NCBI GenBank assembly: GCA_945957555.1
Contig: CAMFLX010000001.1
Span: 92,759-156,758 of the forward strand
Length of the DNA stretch: 64,000 nucleotides
Origin: an uncultured Cytophagales bacterium
GTDB lineage: Bacteria > Bacteroidota > Bacteroidia > Cytophagales > UBA9547
Reading direction: 5' to 3'
Below the pieces are notes generated by a model. That model did no database searches and had not been told where the DNA came from. It saw only the letters and a program-made list of their open reading frames with translations. Shown here piece after piece: positions 35,389 to 44,316 of this stretch. Position numbers and translations under genes: made by a program. How positions within the stretch are numbered: the first letter of the stretch is position 1; the number at the start of each line of letters is the position of its first letter.

Positions 35389-36369
35389 ATGAAGGCCAGT
35401 GTTTTTAAATACAGCCCAGTTGTTTGTGAAGTTCAACAAGTGGAATTGAGTGTTTGTCATGATTTTCTTCTTGAAAACAGTTTCATCTATTGGTTTGACT
35501 TTGAGGGTAAACCAGACCAGGACCTATTTTGTGGTTTTATTAAACACATCATCCCTTCTATCGAAATCAATGTGAACAAACTGATCAGTTCTGAATTGAG
35601 CCATTTTGATGATCATAAAGATTGGGCAGCCGTAACTCTGAAAATGATGGATTACGATAGCAAAGAGAACAAAATCAATTATGAGGCCATAACTTTGGTA
35701 TTGATCAAAAATGTGGTGATTAGTATACAAAGTGATATATTAGGAGACCATTTCGAAGAAATAAGGGATAAGATTAAATCTATGAAGTCAAGCCTTAACC
35801 AGAGAAATGCTGAATATCTATTTGTGAGGCTGATTGAATCCATAGAAGCCAATTATCATAAGATTATTAATGAGATTAATGAAGATTTGTTGGAAATAGA
35901 GGCATTCATTCCAAAGGCGACGAATATCACCGAACTCAAATCTTTGTTCATGATTAAGCGTGAGTTGCTTTTCCTAAGAAAGAATACAAGCCCTCTCAGG
36001 GATACCTTATTTCAGATGCTCAATAGTGAGGAGTATCAGTTTTCTAAACCTAATCAAAAGCAGATTAAGACTATTTATGAAAGACTCATCTATGTGGTTG
36101 ATAATATAGATTTGAACCGTGATATGTTATCGGGCATGTTGGACTTTCATATCAGTAGTAACGGATACAAGATGAACAATATCATGAAGGTTCTGACCAC
36201 CATATCTACGATCTTTATGCCACTTGGATTTTTGGCAGGGTATTATGGCATGAATTTTCAAAATTTACCTCTACTCAACGAGCCGTACGGATATTTGTGG
36301 GTGACTTTGGTAATGTTGGGTATAGGTATGAGTATGTTTGTGATGTTCAAGAGGAGAAGGTGGATTTGA
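35389..36369 (+). CDS. corA: CorA-family magnesium/divalent cation channel
   Basis: An inner-membrane pentameric channel for Mg2+ (also Co2+, Ni2+). A long cytoplasmic alpha-beta funnel (about residues 1-265) leads to two C-terminal membrane helices. The selectivity signature GMN is at residues 287-289 in AGYYGMNFQN, followed by the second helix and a basic tail (KRRRWI), as in all CorA proteins. 326 residues is normal. It starts five bases after the M16-like gene and is probably co-transcribed with it; a functional link is not obvious. Confidence 0.92.
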   Translation: MKASVFKYSPVVCEVQQVELSVCHDFLLENSFIYWFDFEGKPDQDLFCGFIKHIIPSIEINVNKLISSELSHFDDHKDWAAVTLKMMDYDSKENKINYEAITLVLIKNVVISIQSDILGDHFEEIRDKIKSMKSSLNQRNAEYLFVRLIESIEANYHKIINEINEDLLEIEAFIPKATNITELKSLFMIKRELLFLRKNTSPLRDTLFQMLNSEEYQFSKPNQKQIKTIYERLIYVVDNIDLNRDMLSGMLDFHISSNGYKMNNIMKVLTTISTIFMPLGFLAGYYGMNFQNLPLLNEPYGYLWVTLVMLGIGMSMFVMFKRRRWI

Positions 36370-36472
36370 TAGGTTAGTATGGTTTCAAAGAATGTTACCT
36401 ACCAACCAAAGCCATTCCATTGGTGATTTCATGACTCTATCCTCCTATTTTTTTAGTTCGGAGTATTTTTAT

Positions 36473-36480
36473 TAGTTTTG
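36473..36480 (+). promoter_or_regulatory. -7 box for fabG (TAGTTTTG)
   Basis: Exact TAnnTTTG in the 143-bp gap before fabG, leader about 29 bases. No clear TTG at -33. Confidence 0.45.
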
Positions 36481-36512
36481 AACTTAGTTTATAAAATAAT
36501 ATTGATTTAATA

Positions 36513-37262
36513 ATGGGTCTTTTATCTGGAAAAACTGCCATAGTAACAGGGGCATCCAAAGGAATAGGTAGACAAATTGCGATAAGATTTGCCCAAGAAG
36601 GAGCAAATGTTGCCTTTACGTATCTTTCAAGTGTAGAAAAGGGACAAGCCCTTGAACAAGAGCTTTCTGCTTTAGGAATTAAGGCAAAAGGATATAGAAG
36701 TGATGCTTCTGATTATAAATCAGCTGAAGATTTGGCCAATCAAGTAGTGGCTGATTTCGGCGGAATAGATGTATTGGTAAACAATGCAGGTATTACTAAA
36801 GATGGCTTACTGTTGAGAATGTCTGAGGAACAGTGGGACTCGGTAATTAATGTAAATTTGAAGTCTGTATTTAATCTCACAAAAGCTTCGATTAAGACAT
36901 TGATGAAAAACAAAAACGGTGCTTCGATCATCAACATAACGTCAGTAGTTGGGGAAAGAGGAAATGCCGGTCAGTCAAATTATGCAGCTTCAAAAGCAGG
37001 TATCATAGGATTTTCAAAATCTGTAGCATTGGAATTAGGTTCAAGAAATGTACGTAGCAATGCGATAGCCCCAGGATTTATTGAAACTGAAATGACTGGA
37101 GAGTTAGATCCAAACGTAGTAAAAGGCTGGACGGATGGCATCCCTATGAAACGTGCAGGTTCTGCTGATGAAGTGGCAAATGTTGCGGTGTTTTTAGCTT
37201 CGGATCTTTCGAGCTATGTTACGGGCCAAGTACTTTCTGTGAATGGTGGAATGTATACCTAG
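36513..37262 (+). CDS. fabG: 3-oxoacyl-[acyl-carrier-protein] reductase
   Basis: NADPH-dependent reduction of 3-oxoacyl-ACP in fatty acid elongation. The SDR fold is complete: cofactor motif GASKGIGRQIAI, NNAGITKDGLLLRM (typical of FabG), catalytic Ser144, Tyr157 and Lys161 (SNYAASKAG), and APGFIETEMT. 249 residues is the standard length. It has its own promoter and a strong terminator, so it is monocistronic here; no other fab genes are near. Confidence 0.92.
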   Translation: MGLLSGKTAIVTGASKGIGRQIAIRFAQEGANVAFTYLSSVEKGQALEQELSALGIKAKGYRSDASDYKSAEDLANQVVADFGGIDVLVNNAGITKDGLLLRMSEEQWDSVINVNLKSVFNLTKASIKTLMKNKNGASIINITSVVGERGNAGQSNYAASKAGIIGFSKSVALELGSRNVRSNAIAPGFIETEMTGELDPNVVKGWTDGIPMKRAGSADEVANVAVFLASDLSSYVTGQVLSVNGGMYT

Positions 37263-37273
37263 AAATATTTTCG

Positions 37274-37306
37274 GAGCTGGGACATCAATCCCAGCTCTGG
37301 TTTTTA
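37274..37306 (+). terminator. Rho-independent terminator after fabG
   Basis: GAGCTGGGA and its exact complement form a nine-bp stem with a six-base loop, followed after TGG by TTTTT. It is 11 bases after the fabG stop. Confidence 0.85.
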
Positions 37307-37444
37307 TCTATATATGTACATTACTTTTCCTTTAGGTTTTCAAGCTGCTTGAAAACAGTATGACCTACCAACTCAAATACTACCGGAACTATTGCCTGAT
37401 AGAGAATAAATGAAGAAATTTGGAAACTAAAAACACTCATTCAC

Positions 37445-39517
37445 TTGAACTATAGATTCATCATTCAGGCACCTTATTGGTTTTATATCTTGGCTTTGGT
37501 TGTAGCCATCGCCTATGCATGGCTCTTATATTCAAAAAAGTATACTTGGTCTAAACCCATCAATTGGTCTTTGGCTGTTGTCAGAACACTACAGGTATTT
37601 ATGATCTTATTTATCATTTCAGCCCCGCTTCTCAAGCAAAGCAGACAAGATATAGATAAACCCGTAATCGCTGTTTTGCTCGACAACTCTTCTTCTATAG
37701 CAGCACATACCAAAAATTTACCAGAAGTCATAAAATCTATAAACGAGTCTCAAAAAGCGAAGAGTGAGCAACAAGACTGGGTGTTTTATTTACTGAATCA
37801 AAAGGTAAATACTGATAGCTTAAGTTTTATAAAATTTAACAATAGCAAAACCAATATTCAGGCGGCCATCAAAAATGTGGAAGAAGAGTTGGAAGGACAA
37901 AAGATCGCAGCGCTGGCGATCCTGAGTGACGGTAATTACAACCAAGGCATCAACCCCAATTTTATAGATTATAAATATCCGGTATATACTTTAGGTTTGG
38001 GAGATACTACTTCCAAAAGAGACTTGAGTATTACTGGAGTTCAACATAATAAGATTGCCTATCTGGGCAATAAATTCATTATAAACTACAAACTTAAGAA
38101 TTCGGCCTTTGTAGGTGAGAATGTGACGGTGACCCTTAAGGAAAAAGAGAAGGCAGTCTATGGAAAGGATTTCAAAATCACAAGGAATAAAGAAGAACAG
38201 ACGGGTAGTATAACTCTGGAAGCGAAGCAAGAAGGTATGCTGCATTACGTACTGACATGTTCACAAAAGGAGGGGGAGTTTACCTTTTCAAATAATGAAA
38301 TACACATTTACATAGAAGTTGTAAAAAACAAAGAGAAGATCTTGATCCTAGCTCAAGCACCTCATCCGGATGTAAAAGCCATAAGCGCAGCATTAAACTC
38401 AGGGCAAAACTATGAGGTAGAGGTACATTTTGTAGGGGATAACCAAAACGTCAGTTTTGAAAATGTAAATGCTGCAGTGCTCGTAGGTATTCCAAACAAG
38501 AAAGGTTTGGGCAATGAGGTGTACAATGAAGTACTGAGGCGTAAAGTACCAGCTTTTTATGTGCTCCAATCCAATACTGACTATAATAAAGTTAACAATG
38601 CTCGGGCATTGACTATAAATATAAGATCCTTCGACAGTGATAAAGCGCAGGCCTCGTTGAATGAAAGGTTTGAGTCTTTTGGAATCGGAGAGATGGACAA
38701 AGAACTGATTGCACAATTTCCGCCTCTGAACGTACCCTTTGCCAACTATACTCTTAATGCAAATTCAGAAGTACTGCTTTATCAGAAAATCGGTAGTTCT
38801 GTGACACTGAATCCACTTTGGGTATTGGGTAAAAATGCCGAGCAAAAAACGGCCATAGTACTGGGTGATGGCCTTTGGATGTGGAGGATTAATGAAAAAA
38901 GCAAGACACAAGCCTCTACGACTTTTGATGAGATGGTAATAAAGACGGTCCAATTTATTGCCTCTAAAGCAGATAAGCGTAAATTTAAAGTAATTACCAA
39001 CAATCAAGAATATGAAGAAGGTGATCTGGTTACTGTAGATACAGAGATCTATGATGATCTAAACCAATTGACTTATGGCCATGAAATAGGTTTGGTGCTC
39101 AAAGACGAAAGCAATAAGGAGTTTAGATACAAATATGTGAATCAGGAAAGTAGTGATAAGTTTGAAGTGGGGCAGTTTGCACAAGGTTCATATCACTACA
39201 CAGCCACTACACAGATCGCAGGCAAGAACTTGAGTTATTCAGGTGTGTTTAATGTAAAAAAACTCCAGTTAGAAGATCTTACTTCGGTGGCCGATCATCA
39301 GTTGCTTAAAGACCTGAGTTTGAAAACAAAAGGTGCCTATTTTGAAAAGGCGCAAGTGAAACAGCTCATGGAACGCCTGAGCAGTTTGAAATCTCAGGGC
39401 AAGGTAAGGCTAAGCGAGTCTTACAGTGACTTGATCAACATCAAATGGTTGTTTATAGCACTTTTGGTATTGATTTCACTAGAATGGTTTTTGAGAAAGT
39501 ATTTCGGTAGCTACTAA
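37445..39517 (+). CDS. vWA-domain membrane protein
   Basis: A 690-residue protein with two N-terminal membrane helices (FYILALVVAIAYAWLLY and LQVFMILFIISAPLL), a von Willebrand A-type domain, a long extracytoplasmic region with Ig-like and amidotransferase-like folds, and a last helix (WLFIALLVLISLEWFL). The metal-dependent adhesion motif D-x-S-x-S is present as Asp80, Ser82, Ser84 (LLDNSSSI). Relatives work with AAA ATPases or the BatA/B aerotolerance operon, but neither is nearby. The start is a TTG at 37445; no in-frame ATG exists between the upstream stop and residue 50, so a non-ATG start is likely. Function unknown. Confidence 0.8.
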   Translation: MNYRFIIQAPYWFYILALVVAIAYAWLLYSKKYTWSKPINWSLAVVRTLQVFMILFIISAPLLKQSRQDIDKPVIAVLLDNSSSIAAHTKNLPEVIKSINESQKAKSEQQDWVFYLLNQKVNTDSLSFIKFNNSKTNIQAAIKNVEEELEGQKIAALAILSDGNYNQGINPNFIDYKYPVYTLGLGDTTSKRDLSITGVQHNKIAYLGNKFIINYKLKNSAFVGENVTVTLKEKEKAVYGKDFKITRNKEEQTGSITLEAKQEGMLHYVLTCSQKEGEFTFSNNEIHIYIEVVKNKEKILILAQAPHPDVKAISAALNSGQNYEVEVHFVGDNQNVSFENVNAAVLVGIPNKKGLGNEVYNEVLRRKVPAFYVLQSNTDYNKVNNARALTINIRSFDSDKAQASLNERFESFGIGEMDKELIAQFPPLNVPFANYTLNANSEVLLYQKIGSSVTLNPLWVLGKNAEQKTAIVLGDGLWMWRINEKSKTQASTTFDEMVIKTVQFIASKADKRKFKVITNNQEYEEGDLVTVDTEIYDDLNQLTYGHEIGLVLKDESNKEFRYKYVNQESSDKFEVGQFAQGSYHYTATTQIAGKNLSYSGVFNVKKLQLEDLTSVADHQLLKDLSLKTKGAYFEKAQVKQLMERLSSLKSQGKVRLSESYSDLINIKWLFIALLVLISLEWFLRKYFGSY

Positions 39518-39544
39518 ATTGATCTCTTAAAATGGGACAGCTTT

Positions 39545-40609
39545 ATGAGATTCTTGTTTATCGTACAGACTGAAGGGCGTGGGCATCTTTCTCAAGCGTT
39601 GACCTTGGCCGATATCTTGGAAGCTCAATACCATGAAATAGTTACGGTGTTGATCGGCAGAAGCGAAAGAACCGTTCCCCACTATTTTTTAGACCGTTTT
39701 GGAGTGAAGATTCAATACTTTGACAGCCCTAACTTTAGCTATGATAAACATAGTCAGGGCCTACATTTGCCTAAAACATTCCTAAACAATAGCCTTAAAA
39801 TCCCCCAATTCCTCAAAAGCATAGCCTTTGTAAGAAAGCAAATACAAGCACACGATGTGGATATTGTAATCAATTTCTACGAGATCATCGGAGCCCTAGC
39901 GCATTTTGGTTTGAGGCGCAAACATAAACACATAGTGCTCTCGCATCATTTTTATCTTACAGGCCCAGATCATGATCTTGTTAGAGGAAGAAGATTAGAG
40001 ACCTTTTTGTTGAAAAGCCTCAATGGACTTAAGGCGCGAAAAGCTGACAAGGTATGGGCGCTTTCTTTTAGAGAAGGGGAGGCAGGAAATAATGTGATTG
40101 TTATGCCACCATTGATCTCACAAGAGGTTCTTGAAGCAAAAGCAAGGAGGGATAATTATTTATTGGCCTATTCTGTAAACAAAGGTTATGCAGAACAGAT
40201 CAAATCTTGGCAGCAAAGAAACCCCGAGGTAGTCATTCATTATTTCTGGGATGGTAAACAAGACCAGGCTTGTGAAGAGGTACAGAAGAACCTGTTTTTC
40301 CATAAGCTCAACCGTGAGCTTTTTCTCGAATACTTGGTTAATTGCAATGGATATGTGAGTACTGCAGGATTTGAAAGTGTATGTGAAGCTATTTATCTGG
40401 GAAAGCCTATTTTACTAATACCCGTAGATCAGCAACTGGAACAGGCCAATAATGCCAAGGATGCGTTAAAGACTGGCAATTGCATACAAGGAAGTTCCTT
40501 TGAACTTGACGATTTCCTGAAGTTTATAGAAAAAGATTTTACCAATGAACCTTTTAGGAATTGGGCAAGGTTAGCGCCTAAGCTGTTTTTAGAGCAGTTG
40601 ACTTTATAA
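39545..40609 (+). CDS. GT-B glycosyltransferase-like protein (MJ1255/GT28 type)
   Basis: A 354-residue protein starting with the typical MRFLFIVQTEGRGHLSQAL (glycine-rich loop with the His that contacts the sugar donor in MurG-like enzymes) and ending with the nucleotide-sugar site GYVSTAGFESVCEAIYLGKPILLIPVDQQLEQANNA in its landmarks STAGFESVCEA and PVDQQLEQ. This is the arrangement of Glyco_tran_28_C proteins of the MJ1255 family. The acceptor is unknown. It starts 27 bases after the vWA gene on the same strand. Its last 32 bases overlap the end of the convergent membrane-protein gene. Confidence 0.78.
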   Translation: MRFLFIVQTEGRGHLSQALTLADILEAQYHEIVTVLIGRSERTVPHYFLDRFGVKIQYFDSPNFSYDKHSQGLHLPKTFLNNSLKIPQFLKSIAFVRKQIQAHDVDIVINFYEIIGALAHFGLRRKHKHIVLSHHFYLTGPDHDLVRGRRLETFLLKSLNGLKARKADKVWALSFREGEAGNNVIVMPPLISQEVLEAKARRDNYLLAYSVNKGYAEQIKSWQQRNPEVVIHYFWDGKQDQACEEVQKNLFFHKLNRELFLEYLVNCNGYVSTAGFESVCEAIYLGKPILLIPVDQQLEQANNAKDALKTGNCIQGSSFELDDFLKFIEKDFTNEPFRNWARLAPKLFLEQLTL

Positions 40610-41441
40610 AAACTGAGAAAGGAAATAAGAAACAGAAGGCTGTGATGCCTGCGTAGATAAAGTTGATCTCAAAAAACACGAAGTTGAAACCATGAAAAAC
40701 CAACAACCAAACTAAATAATACTTCAGAAGTTTGTATTGAGGTACTATGAATACTGCAATCGTCTGTAGGAAAACGGCCATAAGCATGAGTAATACAGGA
40801 AGATAACCTAGATTGAGAAACACATCCATCCAATGGGGCATGGTCTTATTCACATCGTCGTGAAACAGATACGTCTGGTAATACAAAGCTTTGGGATGCA
40901 ACCACGTAATTTCAGAAGTGAAGATAGACTTGTACAACAAGCCTAGAATTTTATAAAAACCAGCCAATGTATACGTAATCAAGAGCCCAGACTGGAAATA
41001 CTTGACAAATAATGAATTCAGCGTGGCTCTTTTGTAGCTGATCAGTAGAAAATGCGCCAAGAGAAACAGGTGATCTACATGGTCTATATAACCCAAGCTT
41101 AGCTTTAGGGTGTTGAGCACCATCAATACCAGTACTAAAAAAATCTGTAGATAAATGTTGTTTTGATCCTTGAGCAATGCGTAAAAACAAGCGAAACCAG
41201 CAAGGACAGTCACCGACTGATAAAATAATAAAGGCAAATGCGCGCTAAAAATAATTTGTGCAAACCAATGTAGCGGTTTTAACAGATCCTCGTCTCGAGC
41301 AAAGATCTTATGCAGGTGCATGAACTTCTGTCCCAGCCAAATTATGGTAAATGCATAAAAAATGCGTACACCAATCTGAAAATCAAGAACTCTCTTCTCG
41401 TTTGCCAAAGGCTCAGATTTATATTTGAAAGATGTTTTCAT
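40578..41441 (-). CDS. Multi-pass membrane protein (HTTM-like layout)
   Basis: A 287-residue inner-membrane protein with about seven hydrophobic segments, for example LQIFLVLVLMVLNTLKLSLGY, SGLLITYTLAGFYKILGLLY and YLVWLLVFHGFNFVFFEINF. Conserved-looking His residues (HVDHLFLLAH, FHGFNF) fall near membrane ends. The pattern resembles HTTM (horizontally transferred transmembrane) or VKGC-like membrane domains, but I cannot confirm this. It overlaps the 3' end of the convergent glycosyltransferase gene by 32 bases. The upstream gene on this strand shares one base with its start codon, so the two are translated together. Confidence 0.65.
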   Translation of the reverse strand: MKTSFKYKSEPLANEKRVLDFQIGVRIFYAFTIIWLGQKFMHLHKIFARDEDLLKPLHWFAQIIFSAHLPLLFYQSVTVLAGFACFYALLKDQNNIYLQIFLVLVLMVLNTLKLSLGYIDHVDHLFLLAHFLLISYKRATLNSLFVKYFQSGLLITYTLAGFYKILGLLYKSIFTSEITWLHPKALYYQTYLFHDDVNKTMPHWMDVFLNLGYLPVLLMLMAVFLQTIAVFIVPQYKLLKYYLVWLLVFHGFNFVFFEINFIYAGITAFCFLFPFSVFIKSTALKTA

Positions 41442-41866
41442 TAAAACTTGGCTATTAAATCTTCTTGAAACAAACTGCTATCTCTTACGATCTCAGATAC
41501 TTTATAGGACTTTGTACGAAGTTCAAAATCGTTATGGTCAGGATACATGGCTTTGGCCAAAGATCTCAAATGTCCTATGCGTTTAGGGTTTTCAGCTATA
41601 GTGTTTGACAATTCATCAAAGAGATAGTAGGTATCGTCATAGTCAAAGTTGTTGCTGGACCTTAGAGGTAGCAGTTGCCAGGCCCCCTGTTGGTCTTTGC
41701 CATACAGATTGTAATGGGTGTAAGTATCAAAACTACAGATAGGTTGCGTGAAGAGCTTCCAACTGGTAAAGGGGTAGAGCTCACCCAGTCCCAGTTTTGG
41801 AGTAAGCAAGGTAAGCACTGAGGCCACTATGCTGATACCAATCAATATTTTTAAGTGTTTGACCAT
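41441..41866 (-). CDS. Membrane-anchored protein, partner of the multi-pass protein
   Basis: A 141-residue protein with one N-terminal transmembrane segment (ILIGISIVASVLTLL) and an outer domain starting PFTSWKLFTQPICSFDTYTHYNLY. No family recognised. It is translationally coupled to the multi-pass protein (TAATG overlap), so the two are likely subunits of one membrane complex. The nearest plus-strand gene, the LytTR regulator, starts 65 bases away on the opposite strand. Similar small-plus-large membrane pairs occur in Bacteroidota with HTTM-type proteins, but this is inference. Confidence 0.6.
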   Translation of the reverse strand: MVKHLKILIGISIVASVLTLLTPKLGLGELYPFTSWKLFTQPICSFDTYTHYNLYGKDQQGAWQLLPLRSSNNFDYDDTYYLFDELSNTIAENPKRIGHLRSLAKAMYPDHNDFELRTKSYKVSEIVRDSSLFQEDLIAKF

Positions 41867-41918
41867 GTGCGTGTAAAAGTAGATAAAAAGAAAAAACTAA
41901 AAAATGATATTGATTTTT

Positions 41919-41926
41919 TATATTTG
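41919..41926 (+). promoter_or_regulatory. -7 box abutting the LytTR gene start (TATATTTG)
   Basis: An exact TAnnTTTG match five bases before the ATG. If used, the transcript starts about two bases before the ATG, i.e. nearly leaderless. No -33 TTG. Confidence 0.35.
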
Positions 41927-41931
41927 GCTAC

Positions 41932-42681
41932 ATGATTAAAGCGGTTGTCATAGACGATACTGAAAAAGCTAGGGTTGCCCTCAAGAGCGATTTGAGTGCC
42001 TATTGTAAAAATGTGACCGTAGTTGGCGAAGCTGATGGTGTGGCTTCAGGTTTGGCACTATTGGTAGAACTAAAACCCGATTTGGCTTTCTTGGACATCC
42101 GCATGGGCGACGGAACGGGCTTTGACCTTTTGGAAAAACTCAAGGCCTATCCGCAAGTAAAAAGCAAAATCATCTTTACTACCGCTTATGATGAGTATGC
42201 GATCAAGGCCTTTAAATTCAGTGCCATAGATTATCTACTGAAGCCAGTGGATGTGGATGATCTAGTGGCTGCAGTGAAAAAGTGTAATGCTCAGACGCCC
42301 GAAACTCAACCCCTAGACTTTTTATTGGATTCCATCAAAGACCTACAGGCTGGCGCCAAGCGCATTGCACTGTGTAGTGCAGAGAAAATCCAGATCGTAT
42401 CCTTGAGCGAGATCATCTGTTGTGAGTCGCAAAGAAACTATACACTGTTTTACCTTACAGAACATCGACAAATCTTGGTTACCAAAACCCTTAAAGAATA
42501 CGACGAGATGCTTTGTGACTATGGTTTTGTACGCGTACATCATTCCAACCTCATTAATCTAAAACACCTCAAGGAATTTGTAAAGATTGACGGCGGCTAT
42601 GCCATCATGAGTGATAAGTCACAAGTGCCCGTATCCGTCCGCAAACGGGATGATTTATTGAAGGCTCTAGGAGTGGGCTAA
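41932..42681 (+). CDS. LytTR-family two-component response regulator
   Basis: An N-terminal receiver domain (residues 1-118) with the acidic pair Asp8-Asp9, phosphoacceptor Asp55 in AFLDIRMGDG, a Thr in FTTAYDEYA and Lys in LLKPVDVDD. It is joined to a C-terminal LytTR DNA-binding domain (about 140-249: EIICCESQRNYTLFYL, FVRVHHSNLINLKHLKEF). Members bind imperfect direct repeats and often control cell-surface or signalling genes. No histidine kinase is in the window, so it is an orphan here. Divergent from the membrane-protein pair and followed by a 444-bp gap before the beta-lactamase-like gene; a role in controlling either is possible. Confidence 0.92.
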   Translation: MIKAVVIDDTEKARVALKSDLSAYCKNVTVVGEADGVASGLALLVELKPDLAFLDIRMGDGTGFDLLEKLKAYPQVKSKIIFTTAYDEYAIKAFKFSAIDYLLKPVDVDDLVAAVKKCNAQTPETQPLDFLLDSIKDLQAGAKRIALCSAEKIQIVSLSEIICCESQRNYTLFYLTEHRQILVTKTLKEYDEMLCDYGFVRVHHSNLINLKHLKEFVKIDGGYAIMSDKSQVPVSVRKRDDLLKALGVG

Positions 42682-43125
42682 TCTCCTATTTGTATCTTAA
42701 ATAATATTTGGATTGAATAGTGAGTTATTAGCATTTTATAATTTAAGGCCATTTAAAAAGATCTGCAAGGTACTTTATTTAAACACATAATTTATTATCC
42801 CACATAATTTTATGAAGACAGTATAAATGTTGTGATTTGGTGGGTAAGTAATACGACTCTTTACGCTCCACCATCTCTTTATCTTAAGAGGGACATTTCC
42901 TAATTATAAAGAAGCCCCATTCTTGGTTCTCCCCAAATTCTTGACATTGATTTTTGTATATTTAATATTCAACAGATATATATATATTTGGTCTTTTAAA
43001 ATATAGATTTTTTCATAAATTTGTGCTTAACAGATAAAAATTTTGAAATATTATACAGCCAAGCCATTATGTCTGTTATCGGTCAATATCAGTGAGATGG
43101 AATTACTAAACCGAAAAGTTGTTAT
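42682..43125. other. Intergenic region, 444 bp, upstream of the serine hydrolase gene
   Basis: No gene or RNA is supported. It is AT-rich, with TATATTTG at 42983-42990 and TAAATTTG at 43016-43023 as candidate -7 boxes for the hydrolase gene, giving leaders of about 135 and 100 bases. No strong hairpin is seen in it, so termination of the LytTR transcript is unclear. Confidence 0.5.
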
Positions 43126-44232
43126 ATGATGAAAAGCATAATGAGAGGTTTATTATTTTTTGTATATGCATTGAGTGCCTTTTCATTAGCCGCACAAACC
43201 AATAAATCCAAGCTCGCATTTCCAGGCTTACACTGGCAGCAAGTTGCAAAGCCAGAGGACTTGGGTTTTTCATCGTCAAAGTTGTTGCTGGCACAGAAAT
43301 ATGCGGATAGCATTCATTCAACATCAGTAATGGTGGTAGTAAATGGCAAATTGCTGCGCCAGTGGGGAGCTGTAGAGGCGAAAATAGATGGACAATCACT
43401 AAGAAAAAGCTATCTGAATGCAATTTATGGGAAGTACGTGAAGAATGGTACCATTAACTTGGATACTACCTTGGCTCAAATAGGAATCGATGACATGGCT
43501 CCAAGCCTCAGCGATATTGAGAAAATGGCAACTATTCGCGATTGCATGAAGTCTAGATCTGGAATATACCATGATGCCGTGAATATAAATGCCAAAATGA
43601 AGCAATTGAGACCTGCTAGATACTCACAAATGGCAGGTACACATTGGTATTACAACAATTGGGACTTTAATGTATTAGGTACTATATTTCAGAAACTTAC
43701 CGCTCGCAACCTTTTTGAGGTTTTTCAATCGGAAATCGCAAAACCTATAGGTATGGAGGATCTCACACTTGCAGATTGTAAATTCACGTACGATAGTACA
43801 CAATCGATACATCCTGCCTATAATTTTATGGTTTCGGCTAGGGATTTGGCACGTTTCGGCCTACTGATGCTGAACAAGGGCAATTGGAATGGGCAACAGA
43901 TCATAGATGCGTCTTGGGTTGAAGAAAGTACGCGTTACCATTCAGATGCCACATTATTTGCGAGAGACGGCTATGGCTACCTTTGGTGGTCGGCAAGAGA
44001 TTTTAATAAGTATGGCCATATTCCCAATGTAACACTGCCAGAAGGTACCTTTTCGGGATGGGGTGCAGGAGGGCATTTTTTATTGATCATACCAAAATAC
44101 AACATGATCATAGTGCATAGGGTGGATGCTTTAGATCCGAGCCTAGCCAATAATATGAAAAATCCTTGGAATTCAATCAGCAATGAAGAATTTGGCATAC
44201 TGGTAAAAAAAATACTAGAAGCTAGATTATAG
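43126..44232 (+). CDS. Exported beta-lactamase-like serine hydrolase
   Basis: A class C beta-lactamase / esterase-fold protein with signal peptide (GLLFFVYALSAFSLAAQ). The nucleophile is in the SxxK motif Ser91-Leu-Arg-Lys94 (GQSLRKSYLNAIYG), the second motif is YYNN at residues 175-178 (HWYYNNWDFN), and the third is in the segment GAGGHFLLII, where the KTG triad is absent as in many esterase-like members. 368 residues. Likely peptidase, esterase or amidase activity on peptidoglycan fragments or other small molecules; resistance to beta-lactams cannot be claimed. The next gene is an amidohydrolase 85 bases away, so it may belong to the same catabolic unit. Confidence 0.85.
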   Translation: MMKSIMRGLLFFVYALSAFSLAAQTNKSKLAFPGLHWQQVAKPEDLGFSSSKLLLAQKYADSIHSTSVMVVVNGKLLRQWGAVEAKIDGQSLRKSYLNAIYGKYVKNGTINLDTTLAQIGIDDMAPSLSDIEKMATIRDCMKSRSGIYHDAVNINAKMKQLRPARYSQMAGTHWYYNNWDFNVLGTIFQKLTARNLFEVFQSEIAKPIGMEDLTLADCKFTYDSTQSIHPAYNFMVSARDLARFGLLMLNKGNWNGQQIIDASWVEESTRYHSDATLFARDGYGYLWWSARDFNKYGHIPNVTLPEGTFSGWGAGGHFLLIIPKYNMIIVHRVDALDPSLANNMKNPWNSISNEEFGILVKKILEARL

Positions 44233-44316
44233 CCTTGATACAATGCACTTAATTTTTAGTGAAGCCCTTTTGAGGTAACTATGTCTTAAGCTACTTAAAT
44301 TTTTAAAAATGAATAA

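Noticed and set aside
43126-44232. Reading the serine hydrolase as an antibiotic-resistance beta-lactamase
   Set aside because: It has SxxK and a YxN-like motif but no KTG triad and is esterase-like; resistance cannot be inferred.
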